Positions 30,173-38,183 of a stretch of 64,000 nucleotides of DNA are shown here, one piece after another (position 1 is the stretch's first letter; each line of letters starts with the position of its first letter). Source of the stretch: Streptomyces abyssomicinicus (lineage in GTDB: Bacteria > Actinomycetota > Actinomycetes > Streptomycetales > Streptomycetaceae); contig NZ_BBZI01000009.1 in the NCBI RefSeq assembly GCF_008974245.1, forward strand, positions 183,219 to 247,218, given 5' to 3'. The translations under genes and the position numbers were made by a program. The notes beneath the pieces were generated by a model. It did no database searches and was not told where the DNA came from. It was given only the letters and a program-made list of their open reading frames with translations.

Positions 30173-31186
30173 GTGGCTGGATTCAGGATCGGACGCGGCG
30201 GGCGGGACCGTGCCCCGCAGGGACAGCAGACGCACGGACAGCGGCAGCCGTACGGACAGCAGCAGCAGCCGTACGGGCAGCAGCCGTACGGGCAGCAGGG
30301 GCACCCTCAGCCGGGGCACCCCGGGCAGCCCTCGTACGGGTACCCGCCGCAGAACGCCCCGAGGCCCCCCTACGGCGGTGGCGGCGGCTACGGCGCGCCC
30401 GGCGGCGACGGCCCCGAGTACTTCGACGACGGGCCGCACCACCCGCAGCACCCGCAGCATCCTCAGCACCAGGGCCCGGCGTACGGCGGCGGCCGCCCCC
30501 AGCAGGGGCACGGCCGGCCGCACCAGGGGCACGACCCCTACGCGGCGAACAACCCGGGGCACACCCAGGCGTTCTCCGTGGACCCGAACGCGGACCCCTA
30601 CGCCGCCCAGTACGGCGACGCCGACGCCCCCTCGGGCCCGATCGGCCCGCCGTTGCACTGGAAGGACCTGCTGAAGGGCATCGTCCTCTCGCCGAACCAG
30701 ACCTTCCTGCGGATGCGGGACTACCGCATGTGGGGCCCGGCGCTCACCGTCGCCTTCGTCTACGGCCTGCTCGCCGTCTTCGGCTTCGACGGCGCCCGCG
30801 AGGACGCCATAGAGGCCACCCTCAACACGGCGATCCCGATCGTGCTGGCGACCGGCGTGGCGATGACGCTGAGCTCCTTCATCCTCGGCGTGGTCACCCA
30901 CACCGTGGCCCGCCAGCTCGGCGGCAACGGCGCCTGGCAGCCGACGGTCGGCCTCTCCATGCTGATCATGTGCCTGTCGGACGCGCCGCGCCTGGTGGTG
31001 GCCATCTTCATGGGCGGCGACGCCGCGGTGGTCCAGGTGCTCGGCTGGCTGACCTGGCTGGCCGGCGGCGCGCTGCTCACCCTGATGGTGACCCGCTCGC
31101 ACGAGATCGCCTGGCCCAAGGCGCTGGGAGCCTCCGCGATCCAGCTGGTCGCCCTGCTCTCGATCGTCAAGCTCGGCACCTTCTGA
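30173..31186 (+). CDS. Yip1-family integral membrane protein with Gln/Pro/Gly-rich N-terminus
   Basis: 337 residues. GTG start with GAAGG upstream gives MAGFRIGRGGRDRAPQGQQ, as in Streptomyces relatives; an open frame runs a little further up without support. Residues 15-150 are low complexity with repeated PYGQQ and PQHPQH units. The C-terminal 180 residues form the Yip1 domain with five membrane segments (starting LHWKDLLKGIVLSPNQTF, MWGPALTVAFVYGLLAVFG). Bacterial Yip1 proteins have no settled function. It stands alone between two terminators. Confidence 0.82.
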   Translation: MAGFRIGRGGRDRAPQGQQTHGQRQPYGQQQQPYGQQPYGQQGHPQPGHPGQPSYGYPPQNAPRPPYGGGGGYGAPGGDGPEYFDDGPHHPQHPQHPQHQGPAYGGGRPQQGHGRPHQGHDPYAANNPGHTQAFSVDPNADPYAAQYGDADAPSGPIGPPLHWKDLLKGIVLSPNQTFLRMRDYRMWGPALTVAFVYGLLAVFGFDGAREDAIEATLNTAIPIVLATGVAMTLSSFILGVVTHTVARQLGGNGAWQPTVGLSMLIMCLSDAPRLVVAIFMGGDAAVVQVLGWLTWLAGGALLTLMVTRSHEIAWPKALGASAIQLVALLSIVKLGTF

Positions 31187-31232
31187 CACCGTCAGGACAC
31201 CGCCCGACACCGTCCTCCGGCCGCACGTGAAA

Positions 31233-31270
31233 GAGGCCCCCGCCCGCGTCGATGCGCGGTCGGGGGCCTC
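31233..31270. terminator. bidirectional hairpin terminator
   Basis: GAGGCCCCCG ... CGGGGGCCTC stem of 10 bp, extended after one mismatch by five more pairs (CCGCG/CGCGG). It lies between the convergent Yip1 and phosphoribosyltransferase genes. Confidence 0.85.
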
Positions 31271-31286
31271 TGCGGTGTTGGGGGGA

Positions 31287-31793
31287 TCAGGAGTCCAGCA
31301 CCTGTCCGGGGCGGCTGACCACCGGCTTCTCCACACTCCACGGGAAGTTGATCCAGTCGTCCGTGCGCTTCCACACATACTCGCACTTCACCAGCGAGTG
31401 CGACTTCTCGTAGATCACCGCGCTGCGCACCTCGGCGACCGTGTCCAGGCAGAAGTCGCGGACCAGCTTGAGCGTCTTGCCGGTGTCGGCGACGTCGTCG
31501 GTGATCAGCACCCGCTTGTCGGAGAAGTCGATCAGGTTGGGCACCGGCGCCAGCATCACCGGCATGTCCAGGGTGGTCCCCACACCGGTGTAGAACTCCA
31601 CGTTGACCAGGTGGAGGTTCTTGCAGTCCAGGGCGTAGGCCAGACCGCCCGCGACGAAGACGCCGCCGCGCGCGATGGACAGCACCATGTCCGGCCGGTA
31701 GCCGTCGTCGGCGATCGTCTGCGCCAGCTCGCGCACCGCGACGCCGAACCGCTCGTAGGTGAGGTTCTCCCGCACGTCCGTCACATCAGCCAT
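31287..31793 (-). CDS. phosphoribosyltransferase
   Basis: 168 residues, cytosolic. The PRPP-binding loop VLITDDVADTGKTLKLV is the type I PRTase signature; MVLSIARGGVFVAGGLAYAL provides the pyrophosphate loop. The hood (YEKSHSLVKCEYVWKRTDDWINFPW) resembles the xanthine/guanine PRTase branch, so purine base salvage is likely, but the base cannot be fixed from sequence. It is 18 bp downstream of dcd in the same direction, giving a nucleotide-metabolism pair. Confidence 0.85.
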   Translation of the reverse strand: MADVTDVRENLTYERFGVAVRELAQTIADDGYRPDMVLSIARGGVFVAGGLAYALDCKNLHLVNVEFYTGVGTTLDMPVMLAPVPNLIDFSDKRVLITDDVADTGKTLKLVRDFCLDTVAEVRSAVIYEKSHSLVKCEYVWKRTDDWINFPWSVEKPVVSRPGQVLDS

Positions 31794-31811
31794 GGTGTTC
31801 TCCTGCCTGCC

Positions 31812-32387
31812 TCAGACGTCGGTGCGGTGGAAGTTCAGGAACGACCGCGACGGCGTCGGCCCGCGCTGCCCCTGGTAGCGCGACCCGTAGCGCTCGCTGC
31901 CGTACGGGAACTCGGCGGGCGAGCTCAACCGGAACATGCAGAGCTGGCCGATCTTCATGCCGGGCCACAGCTTGATCGGCAGGGTGGCGAGGTTCGACAG
32001 CTCCAGCGTGACGTGGCCGGAGAAACCGGGGTCGATGAAGCCCGCCGTCGAGTGGGTGACCAGGCCCAGGCGGCCCAGCGAGCTCTTGCCCTCCAGCCGG
32101 GAGGCGATGTCGTCCGGCAGGCTCACCACCTCGTAGGTGGAGGCCAGCACGAACTCGCCCGGGTGGAGGATGAACGGCTCGTCACCCTCCGGCTCGACCA
32201 GCCGGGTGAGGTCCGGCTGCTCGACGGCGGGATCGATGTGGGGATACCGGTGGTTCTCGAAGACCCGGAAGAAGCGGTCCAGCCTGACGTCGATACTCGA
32301 CGGCTGCACCATGGCGGGCTCGAAGGGGTCGATCTTCACCCGGCCCTTGTCGATCTCGGCACGGATGTCCTGGTCTGAGAGAAGCAC
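31812..32387 (-). CDS. dcd: dCTP deaminase
   Basis: 191 residues, the standard length in actinobacteria. GTG start giving MLLSDQDIRAEIDKG; the open frame upstream is not conserved. Key blocks: VQPSSIDVRLDRFFRVFENH, GEFVLASTYEVVSLP, EGKSSLGRLGLVTHSTAGFIDPGFSGHVTLELSN (split by family spacing) and YQGQRGPTPSR near the C-terminus. It converts dCTP to dUTP, or to dUMP if bifunctional as in some actinobacteria, feeding dTMP synthesis. Transcribed leftward with the phosphoribosyltransferase. Confidence 0.95.
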   Translation of the reverse strand: MLLSDQDIRAEIDKGRVKIDPFEPAMVQPSSIDVRLDRFFRVFENHRYPHIDPAVEQPDLTRLVEPEGDEPFILHPGEFVLASTYEVVSLPDDIASRLEGKSSLGRLGLVTHSTAGFIDPGFSGHVTLELSNLATLPIKLWPGMKIGQLCMFRLSSPAEFPYGSERYGSRYQGQRGPTPSRSFLNFHRTDV

Positions 32388-32458
32388 CCTGCAAGAGTAC
32401 GCGGGGGCCGCCCGGCCTCGCCGGACGGCCCCCGCGCCGACACCTGCCGCCTCCGCGG

Positions 32459-32626
32459 CTACTGCTTCTGCAGCACCCCGGTGGGCACCGGCACCACACT
32501 GCGCAGCCGGGCGCAGCGGGGACACCGCATCAGCCGGCCGGGGCCGAGACGCTCGGCCTGCTGCATCGGGAACGAGGCCGCGGTGAACACGTGCCCCTCG
32601 GCACAACGGACGACGGTGCGCTCCAT
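32459..32626 (-). CDS. zinc-ribbon miniprotein
   Basis: 55 residues: MERTVVRCAEGHVFTAASFP ... LMRCPRCARLRSVVPVP. The C-x2-G-H and C-x2-C pairs can bind one zinc ion. Similar miniproteins are widespread in Streptomyces, without known function. The ATG is 6 codons after an ATC-rich leader with no strong ribosome binding site. It is 71 bp upstream of dcd on the same strand and could be co-transcribed. Confidence 0.7.
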   Translation of the reverse strand: MERTVVRCAEGHVFTAASFPMQQAERLGPGRLMRCPRCARLRSVVPVPTGVLQKQ

Positions 32627-32953
32627 CAAGTCGTTCAGATCCCTTCCCCAAGAGCCGCGCCGGAACGGAAGACCCGGCGAGGAACGCCACATTACGGGAT
32701 CAAAGGGACGGCCCTCCACGCGGCACTCCGGTCCGGTCCGGCCCCGCCCGGACCCCGCGCCGACCCGCCCGAGCCCTCCGCGCGCGGCCCACCGTACGCC
32801 CCAACTCCGCTGCCCCGCATACCGGTACGCACACCTGTGAGCCACACCGCAGCCGGAGCGCGACCGGAACGCGGCAGGGCCCCGCGGATCAGCACGCGAG
32901 GCCCTGGATGGGGTACAGTATGGGCGCCGACTCCGGTACGAACCGGCGTCCAA
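32627..32953 (+). promoter_or_regulatory. upstream region of tRNA-Gly with candidate -10 box
   Basis: No gene is seen. A TACAGT hexamer at 32914-32919 lies 35 bp upstream of the tRNA and could be its -10 box; no convincing -35 is visible. Confidence 0.35.
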
Positions 32954-33027
32954 GCGGGTGTAGTTTAATGGTAGAACATCAGCTTCCCAAGCTGAGAGCG
33001 CGAGTTCGATTCTCGTCACCCGCTCCA
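32954..33027 (+). tRNA. tRNA-Gly (anticodon CCC), CCA encoded
   Basis: Acceptor stem GCGGGTG pairs with CACCCGC. The anticodon arm TCAGC-TTCCCAA-GCTGA gives anticodon CCC. The T arm carries GTTCGATTC, and CCA is encoded at 33025-33027. It reads GGG codons. Its 3' end is the left copy of a repeat seen again at 40733. Confidence 0.95.
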
Positions 33028-33059
33028 GAATGAAACCCCAGGTCAGCGGCCTGGGGTTT
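33014..33059 (+). repeat. att-like repeat, copy 1 (tRNA 3' end plus terminator hairpin)
   Basis: Spans the tRNA 3' end (CGTCACCCGCTCCA) and the tRNA terminator hairpin (AAACCCCAGG, 7-nt loop, CCTGGGGTTT; 33033-33059). Thirty-five of 41 positions recur at 40733-40773, and the hairpin part recurs at 35952-35975. Confidence 0.65.
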
Positions 33060-33217
33060 GTTCGTTGTCCAGGCCATTTGCAGGCTCCGTGCCCTCAGCG
33101 TGCCTTTCGGCCCCGCAACACCCCCTCGGGATCAAGTACGACCCCGCCCGGGTCGGCTGGAAGGCCGAGCGCAAAGCGAAGCGGTCGCCAGGGAAACCCT
33201 GCCTCACCCGACTTCGG

Positions 33218-33514
33218 TCAAAGAATCGGACCTGGCGAACCCACGATGGCCCGCAGTGCCGCGATGTGCCCGTGATAGGCATCCCGCCCTCGCGAGGTCA
33301 GCCGGAGCCACACGCGCTGTCGGGTGTCGCGGACGGCCTTGCGCTGCTCGACGTAGCCGGCCTCCATCAGCACAGTCACGTGCTTGCTCAACGCGGATGC
33401 CGACAGACTCAGTTGCTGCTGTACAAGGCCGAATTCCGCCTCGCCCGCAGCGTCCAGGAGCGCGCAGACGCGCAACCGGTTGGGCGCGTGAATGGTGGCG
33501 TCGAAGCCCTCCAT
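33218..33514 (-). CDS. winged-helix transcriptional regulator (MarR/ArsR-like)
   Basis: 98 residues. A short winged helix: NRLRVCALLDAAGEAEFGLV, QQQLSLSASALSKHVTVLME (recognition helix), AGYVEQRKAVRDTRQRVWLR (wing). No metal-binding cysteine cluster is seen, so it is closer to the small 'transcriptional regulator' family paired with membrane proteins than to metal-sensing ArsR. The ATG overlaps the stop of the membrane-protein gene upstream (TGATG), so the two are coupled and may regulate themselves. Confidence 0.8.
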   Translation of the reverse strand: MEGFDATIHAPNRLRVCALLDAAGEAEFGLVQQQLSLSASALSKHVTVLMEAGYVEQRKAVRDTRQRVWLRLTSRGRDAYHGHIAALRAIVGSPGPIL

Positions 33515-34026
33515 CAGACCGCGCCCTCCGGCGCTTGCGCAGGCTTCCGGTGCAGCCGCACGAAGGCGAGGTGACAGCCGACGGACACCGCGGCGCCGAT
33601 CAGCGAGGCCGCGATCAGCCAGGCCGGCCGCCCGGTGGCACGAAAGACGATCGGTGCCCCCACCATCAGCACGGGCAGGCCCACCGCGATCGGGACGATC
33701 GCCCGCTTCGGTAGCACGTCCAGCCGCAGTGCCACCCCTGTCCGGGCGCGCCAAGCCCTCGTCGCGACCGCCTGCAGCGCTCCCTGCACCGCGATGACCG
33801 TCACCGCGACACCCATCCAGACCATGCGCGGAAGCAGCCATTCTCCGTCGGCCACGGCACCTCCGACGCATATCGGGAGCACACCGATGTAGAGCGTCAG
33901 CGCGACGAAGAACCAGGTCGGCCACGGTGTGGCCGACAACGCGGCACCAGTTGCACGGATCTGCTCCACAGCGGTCAGCGCGGCACGAGCCTGCTCCGGC
34001 GTGGGCCGTCGCCGATCAGTTTCCAT
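33514..34026 (-). CDS. four-segment membrane protein paired with the regulator
   Basis: 170 residues: METDRRRPTPEQARAALTAV as a cytoplasmic helix, then four membrane segments (WFFVALTLYIGVLPICVGGA, VWMGVAVTVIAVQGALQAVA, IVPIAVGLPVLMVGAPIVF, LIAASLIGAAVSVGCHLAFV). Family unknown to me. Such membrane protein/winged-helix pairs are common in Streptomyces and probably sense envelope or drug stress; this is inference from context only. First gene beyond the tRNA in the presumed island. Confidence 0.7.
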   Translation of the reverse strand: METDRRRPTPEQARAALTAVEQIRATGAALSATPWPTWFFVALTLYIGVLPICVGGAVADGEWLLPRMVWMGVAVTVIAVQGALQAVATRAWRARTGVALRLDVLPKRAIVPIAVGLPVLMVGAPIVFRATGRPAWLIAASLIGAAVSVGCHLAFVRLHRKPAQAPEGAV

Positions 34027-34256
34027 GGCGGCAAGAGTAGCGCTGACTTTCCAGTACGGAAAGACACACGTCGCCGGTGCGGAAAGCGGTGGCCTCCCGC
34101 TCCCCTTGCCGGATCGCGGAGGGCGCCTGAGTCACGTCACAACGCAAGCCTCCCGGACGTCGCACCGCACGCTGCTGGGCCGGCCCCACCGGTCTCGCAC
34201 GATCGGCGGGAAACACCGAGAACATCTCCGTCTCCCTCCCCTCCGACCTGCTCGCG

Positions 34257-34457
34257 GTGCTGCGGGAGCGGACCGGAAAGCGCGGACTGTCCTCCTACAT
34301 CACCGAGGCTGTCCGGCATCGGCTCGAGATGGACGGCCTGGCAGAGATCGTTGCCGCACAGGAGGCGGAGCAAGGCCCTCTGACCGAGGCAGAGGTCGAG
34401 GCCGCGTCCCGTGAGCTCTTCGGCGACGCCGGACACGGAGGAAGGCGCGCAGCGTGA
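34257..34457 (+). CDS. ribbon-helix-helix antitoxin, start codon unclear
   Basis: From the GTG at 34257 there are 66 residues: MLRERTGKRGLSSYITEAVR then an acidic, toxin-binding tail. The DNA-binding strand of the family (NISVSLPSDLLAVLRERTGK) begins upstream, at about 34221, in the same frame. However, that frame has no ATG, GTG or TTG between the stop codon at 34128 and 34257. Either translation starts at a rare codon or the antitoxin has lost its start and is truncated. It overlaps the PIN toxin gene by 4 bp (GTGA). Confidence 0.6.
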   Translation: MLRERTGKRGLSSYITEAVRHRLEMDGLAEIVAAQEAEQGPLTEAEVEAASRELFGDAGHGGRRAA

Positions 34458-34858
34458 AGGAGACAGCCGCCCGGTCGGTCGTCCTCGACTCACAGGCGCT
34501 GACGCTGCTCCTGCGCAGTGACCGCGCCATGATGGCGCGGATCGAGGCGACCCGCAGAGCGGGTCTGCCCGTCCGCGTCTCGGCGCTGACCGTCGTCGAG
34601 GTGCACGGCAAGACCGACGTGCCTCGCCTGCACTGGCATCTCTCCCGGCTCCGGCTCGAGGCCGTGATGCCGGAGGACTCACTCGAGGCCGTGCAGCTGT
34701 TGAAGGAAGCCGGGGGACTGCACGAGCACACGTACGCGATCGACGCCCTGGTGGCCGCGATGGCCCTCCGCTCCCCGGCCCCGGCCCTCGTCCTCACCTC
34801 GGACAGGGACGACTGGACCAGACTCTGCGGTGACCGCGTCATCATCCGGGACGTCTGA
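34454..34858 (+). CDS. PIN-domain toxin (VapC-like)
   Basis: 134 residues with the acidic PIN residues in order: Asp in VVLDSQALTLL, Glu in ALTVVEVHG, Asp in TYAIDALVAAMA, and Asp in LTSDRDDW. VapC-type toxins are Mg2+-dependent RNases that cut tRNA or rRNA. It is coupled to the upstream ribbon-helix-helix gene. The last 66 bp and 35 bp beyond the stop are duplicated at 35976-36076. Confidence 0.8.
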   Translation: MKETAARSVVLDSQALTLLLRSDRAMMARIEATRRAGLPVRVSALTVVEVHGKTDVPRLHWHLSRLRLEAVMPEDSLEAVQLLKEAGGLHEHTYAIDALVAAMALRSPAPALVLTSDRDDWTRLCGDRVIIRDV

Positions 34859-34915
34859 CGCCCCGGACAGGTCGTGCGCAGCCGCAACTGGGCGCCTACG
34901 GCCTCTGGGCCCGGC

Positions 34916-35329
34916 CTACACAGTCACGAGGCGCACCCTGTTCTCACAGAGCTTTGCCATGTCATCGATGTTCGAGGTGAGCATGACGACAGGGCGGCGC
35001 TGCCTCAGCACCATCTCGGCCACGGCGGCATCGATGGCGTACTGGTGACCGTGAAGCCCAGCATTGACCAACATGGCCGAGGCCGCCTTGGCCTCCTCAT
35101 CACCGACAGGTACGACCCGCACGCCGGACAGTACCCAGGCGAGCCGCGCCTTCTCAGTCCGTTGATGCACCGCTTCGATGATGGTGAGTGCGCTGACGAC
35201 CACCTCCATGCCCCGCTTGCGGGCTTCCGCGACGAGGGCGACGACGGGCTCGTGATCACCGATGAACTTCGAAAGCCCCTCGCAGTCGAGAACGAGGGTG
35301 CCTTCATGGCTCAGCTTGCGGCGGGCCAT
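34916..35329 (-). CDS. PIN-domain toxin (VapC-like)
   Basis: 137 residues. PIN residues: Asp in LVLDCEGLSKF, Glu in ALTIIEAVHQ, Asp in YAIDAAVAEM, and Asp in LTSNIDDMAK. It is related to the toxin at 34454-34858 (shared HxHxYAIDA, LTSxxDDxxxLC) and convergent with it. It overlaps its antitoxin gene by 19 bp. Confidence 0.82.
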   Translation of the reverse strand: MARRKLSHEGTLVLDCEGLSKFIGDHEPVVALVAEARKRGMEVVVSALTIIEAVHQRTEKARLAWVLSGVRVVPVGDEEAKAASAMLVNAGLHGHQYAIDAAVAEMVLRQRRPVVMLTSNIDDMAKLCENRVRLVTV

Positions 35330-35595
35330 TGCCCCGCCTCGGCGAACACCTCGTCGAAGACCTGACGCGCCCGGTCCCGCTCACTCTCGGAGATCGGCCC
35401 CTGGCGGCGTTCGTAGTCGGCCAAATACTCATCGAGGATCTGGCCACGCAGCTCACGCTCCACCGCTTCGGCAATGAACGCGGAGAACTCACGCTTGCCC
35501 ACCCGTCGACGGATAGCCTCTGCCGTCCCCTCGGGGAGGGAGAGGCTGACCCGTGTGGCCGGCCCTTCGCCAACGCTGTAAGGACTCTCACCCAT
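35311..35595 (-). CDS. ribbon-helix-helix antitoxin
   Basis: 94 residues. The DNA-binding strand TRVSLSLPEGTAEAIRRRVG and helix SAFIAEAVERELR are followed by an acidic toxin-binding tail (EYLADYERRQGPISESERDR). Complete, unlike its relative at 34257-34457. The start GTG/ATG gives MGESPYSVGEG; MVAP-type alternatives are not seen. Expected to repress its own promoter with the toxin. Confidence 0.8.
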   Translation of the reverse strand: MGESPYSVGEGPATRVSLSLPEGTAEAIRRRVGKREFSAFIAEAVERELRGQILDEYLADYERRQGPISESERDRARQVFDEVFAEAGQWPAAS

Positions 35596-35930
35596 GACCC
35601 CACATTATCAAACGAGTAGGAATCAAGGTCTACATTTCGCGCCCTCGCCGGCACGAGCCGCGCGTCCGGCAGTTCACGGTCTCGCTTCTCCTCTCGTTCA
35701 CCTCCGTCCAACCGTGTCCGAGCGCCGAGAACGAACCGCTTCACCCCCCAAGGGCAGCGGCGGGCCCCCGACGCAACCGCAATTCGCCGCCAGAGGTCCG
35801 CCGCCCGCCCAACCCGGATCAGGCCGCATCCGCCACCCGCCCGTTCCTGGACCGCCCGCCCGGACGACGTGCCCTCCGCGTGCGCGTAAGGACGGACAAC
35901 GGCGGTCTGCAGAGGTGCCTCCAGCCGCCC

Positions 35931-35975
35931 TCACCGGATCCACCAATACCAAAACCACAGGTCAGCGACCTGGGG
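35931..35975 (+). repeat. att-like repeat, copy 2 (degenerate)
   Basis: AAACCACAGGTCAGCGACCT at 35952 onward matches the tRNA-Gly terminator hairpin at 22 of 24 positions; TCACC and TCCA further left echo the tRNA 3' end. No tRNA is present here. The rest of 35596-36146 shows no gene apart from the broken PIN tail. Confidence 0.5.
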
Positions 35976-36041
35976 CTCACCTCGGGCAAGGACGACTGAA
36001 CCAGACTCTGCGGCGACCGCGTCATCATCCGGAACGTCTGA
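35976..36041 (+). pseudogene. 3' fragment of the PIN toxin gene
   Basis: Copy of the end of 34454-34858: LTSxxDDW-TRLCGDRVIIR region, offset 1,183 bp. The Trp codon TGG has become TGA, so it cannot be read through. Homology continues about 35 bp past the stop to 36076. It starts exactly where the degenerate att-like repeat ends. Confidence 0.75.
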
Positions 36042-36146
36042 CGCCCCGGACAGACCGTCCGCAGCCGCAACCGGGCGCATACGCCCCGCCCACTCCCCGA
36101 CCCGTTCAGCGATGACCGGCCCGGCATCTGGTCATATACCGTCCGC

Positions 36147-36713
36147 TCAGATCTGGCCGAGGTCGATCTCCACCGGGAAAGGAGCCACGACCTTGACCAC
36201 ACCGGTGAACACGTCGCCTTCCCGGTAACTCTTCGTCGCCAGGTCCAGGACGTAGGTGTACACCAGCGGAACACCGGTCAGGGCCTGCTCGATGCGCCAG
36301 TAGAAGCCGATGCCGGCCTTGGCGTACTGGTCGACCTTCACGATCCGGTCGGTGGTTTCCGAACCCGGCGAGACCACTTCGGCCACCAGCAGCACATGCT
36401 CCGGGCGGGTGGGTGCGACGTCGATCGTCTCCGCGCGGTAGACGACGACGTCCGGACGCCGATTGGTGAGCGGGACGTCCTGCAACCGGACATCAAAGTC
36501 CGTGTCGGCGTTCCAGCCCGGTCCTGCGGCCACATCCAGTCCGTTGGCCAGAATCCTCGCCAGCCGGTTGTGCCGCTTGGACGCACTCGGACTCACGACG
36601 ACCATCCCGTCCACGATCTCGATCCCGGCGCACTGCTCCTCGGACCAGGAGTCGTACTCCTGCGCGGTGATCTGCTCATGCATCCACGAGGGGGCCACCA
36701 TCTCGGCTGCCAT
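36147..36713 (-). CDS. Uma2-family putative endonuclease (DUF820)
   Basis: 188 residues. PD-(D/E)XK-like core: GIEIVDGMVVVSPSASKRHN, RRPDVVVYR, LLVAEVVSPGSETTDRIVKV, YAKAGIGFYWRIE. GGGAGG lies 8 nt before the ATG. The family is common in Streptomyces and cyanobacteria, often in accessory DNA; the nuclease role is predicted, not shown. It stands alone. Confidence 0.85.
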   Translation of the reverse strand: MAAEMVAPSWMHEQITAQEYDSWSEEQCAGIEIVDGMVVVSPSASKRHNRLARILANGLDVAAGPGWNADTDFDVRLQDVPLTNRRPDVVVYRAETIDVAPTRPEHVLLVAEVVSPGSETTDRIVKVDQYAKAGIGFYWRIEQALTGVPLVYTYVLDLATKSYREGDVFTGVVKVVAPFPVEIDLGQI

Positions 36714-36993
36714 GACGCGCCTCCCAGACTTCCCGGATACGGTGCGGCGGGCCCGATCCCGCTTCAGTCAGCGTACTGTCTCCGCGCCGTCCCGCGGTTT
36801 CTTGCCTCGAGCAGCCGCATCCTGGACGCGACCGGGTGGCGGGACCCCTGCGCGGAGATGCGCGCGAGCGACTGGAGACGGATCGGGTTGCTCCTCGTTC
36901 CGGCGGCATCCGCGAATACGCCCGCGCCGATGGCGGATGCAGTCGAGCCCGGGCGCGAATGGTGGCTTCTGCGCGGCTGCAACTCGGCGTCGA

Positions 36994-37053
36994 AGGTCTG
37001 CCGGGGTCTGCCGGGGTCTGCCTGGGTCTGCCTGGGTCTGCCTGGGTCTGCCG
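36994..37053. repeat. six tandem 10-bp repeats
   Basis: GGTCTGCCKGG-type unit repeated six times with period 10 (copies 1, 2 and 6 read GGTCTGCCGG; copies 3-5 read GGTCTGCCTG). It lies in the 36714-37174 gap, in which I see no convincing gene. Confidence 0.85.
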
Positions 37054-37174
37054 GATGCTCGACCGGAGTCAGGTGCTCCGGGCGAACCGTCCGTCTCCCG
37101 GCGCACCAGCAGTGCCGAGAAGGAACCTCTGCTGCGCCGCGACCTGGGCGACGGACGGAACGGCGGCTCCGCCG

Positions 37175-37699
37175 TCAGCGGGCGCTCGTGGTGCCGATGT
37201 CGGAGATGTGGTTGTACCGCTCCACCAGCACGAAGAGCTTGGTCTTCTGCTTCGTCGTTCCGCTGCCGAAGGTCAGGGTGACGACGAGCTCATGGGCGTG
37301 ACCTACGGCTCCGTTGTCGGTCACCGTCCACCGCGCCGGGACGTTCTGGGCACGCAGGACGCCGTCCGCCCCGTTCTCCTCCTCCCAGGCCGCCAGCCGC
37401 TCGGCGAAGTCGGGCGTCAGGTAGTGGCTGCGGAGCGCCGTGGCCAGCGTGGCGTCCGGGTCCGTGTAGTCGCCCTTCGCGTCGATGTAGGCGCCGTAGA
37501 AGTCGGCGACCCGGGTCACCACGTGGCCGGGCGTGCCGCTGACCGTCTGCACCGCGGCGGTGGACGTCCTGGCCGGGGCGTGGACGGCCGCCTGTGTCGG
37601 CACCTGCGCAGCCACGCCGAGTCCGACAGCCAGGGCGAGGCCGACGGCGACGGCCGCGCGACGGTCCGGACGACGGCGTCCGAGAGACTTCCTGTTCAT
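37175..37699 (-). CDS. secreted protein of unknown function
   Basis: 174 residues. ATG with AAAGGGAAG about 7 nt upstream; an ATG eight codons earlier has none. Signal peptide MNRKSLGRRRPDRRAAVAVG with hydrophobic core ALAVGLGVAA and cleavage near TQAAV. The mature part has a helical segment (VVTRVADFYGAYIDAKGDYT, HYLTPDFAERLAAWEEENGA) and a beta C-terminus, resembling small NTF2-like or DUF3828-type secreted domains. No cysteines. Family not recognised with confidence. It is 106 bp downstream of another secreted-protein gene on the same strand. Confidence 0.65.
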   Translation of the reverse strand: MNRKSLGRRRPDRRAAVAVGLALAVGLGVAAQVPTQAAVHAPARTSTAAVQTVSGTPGHVVTRVADFYGAYIDAKGDYTDPDATLATALRSHYLTPDFAERLAAWEEENGADGVLRAQNVPARWTVTDNGAVGHAHELVVTLTFGSGTTKQKTKLFVLVERYNHISDIGTTSAR

Positions 37700-37805
37700 G
37701 TGCGTCTTCCCTTTCTGGTTCATGCGGGATTGCTCCGATCCATGAATTGGCCTCGGCGGCCGGCCGATTCCGACGGGTTCCGGGGCCACAACACGCGTCG
37801 GGCCT

Positions 37806-38183
37806 TCAGCAGGCGGGACTGCTGGAGATCTTGATTCCGGTGACGCTGTAGGCGTTCGCGAACACCGTCCAGGAATTCGGCGCCAGGCAGATCGCATTGC
37901 CGTCCTGGAGCCGCAGATACGCCACGTCGTCGTTCCGGGTGTTCACGACGTAGTAGTGCGGGCGGGATCTGACCGTCTGGTAGGAGCTTGTGACATCGCG
38001 GTACTTCGTGATCGGCGTGCCCGCCTCAAAGGCTTCCTCGTCCACGTAGAAGCAGACGTAGGGGTACGGGCAGCCGTTGGTGGAGCCCTCCGCGTGGGCC
38101 GCCGACGCGCCGGCCACGGACACGGCGGCGACGGCCACGGTCGCGCCGGCGATGCCTGCCGCCTTTCGGACGACGGATCTCAT
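37806..38183 (-). CDS. small secreted Cys-containing protein (peptidase inhibitor I36-like)
   Basis: 125 residues. GGAGG four bases before the ATG; signal peptide (MRSVVRKAAGIAGATVAVAA, cleavage near AAHAEG). The mature domain opens with CPYPYVCFYVDEEAF and has further cysteines (AICLAPN, SSPAC), the pattern of small beta/gamma-crystallin-like or I36 inhibitor domains that actinomycetes secrete. Inference: extracellular, perhaps a protease inhibitor. Transcribed toward the next secreted-protein gene. Confidence 0.65.
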   Translation of the reverse strand: MRSVVRKAAGIAGATVAVAAVSVAGASAAHAEGSTNGCPYPYVCFYVDEEAFEAGTPITKYRDVTSSYQTVRSRPHYYVVNTRNDDVAYLRLQDGNAICLAPNSWTVFANAYSVTGIKISSSPAC

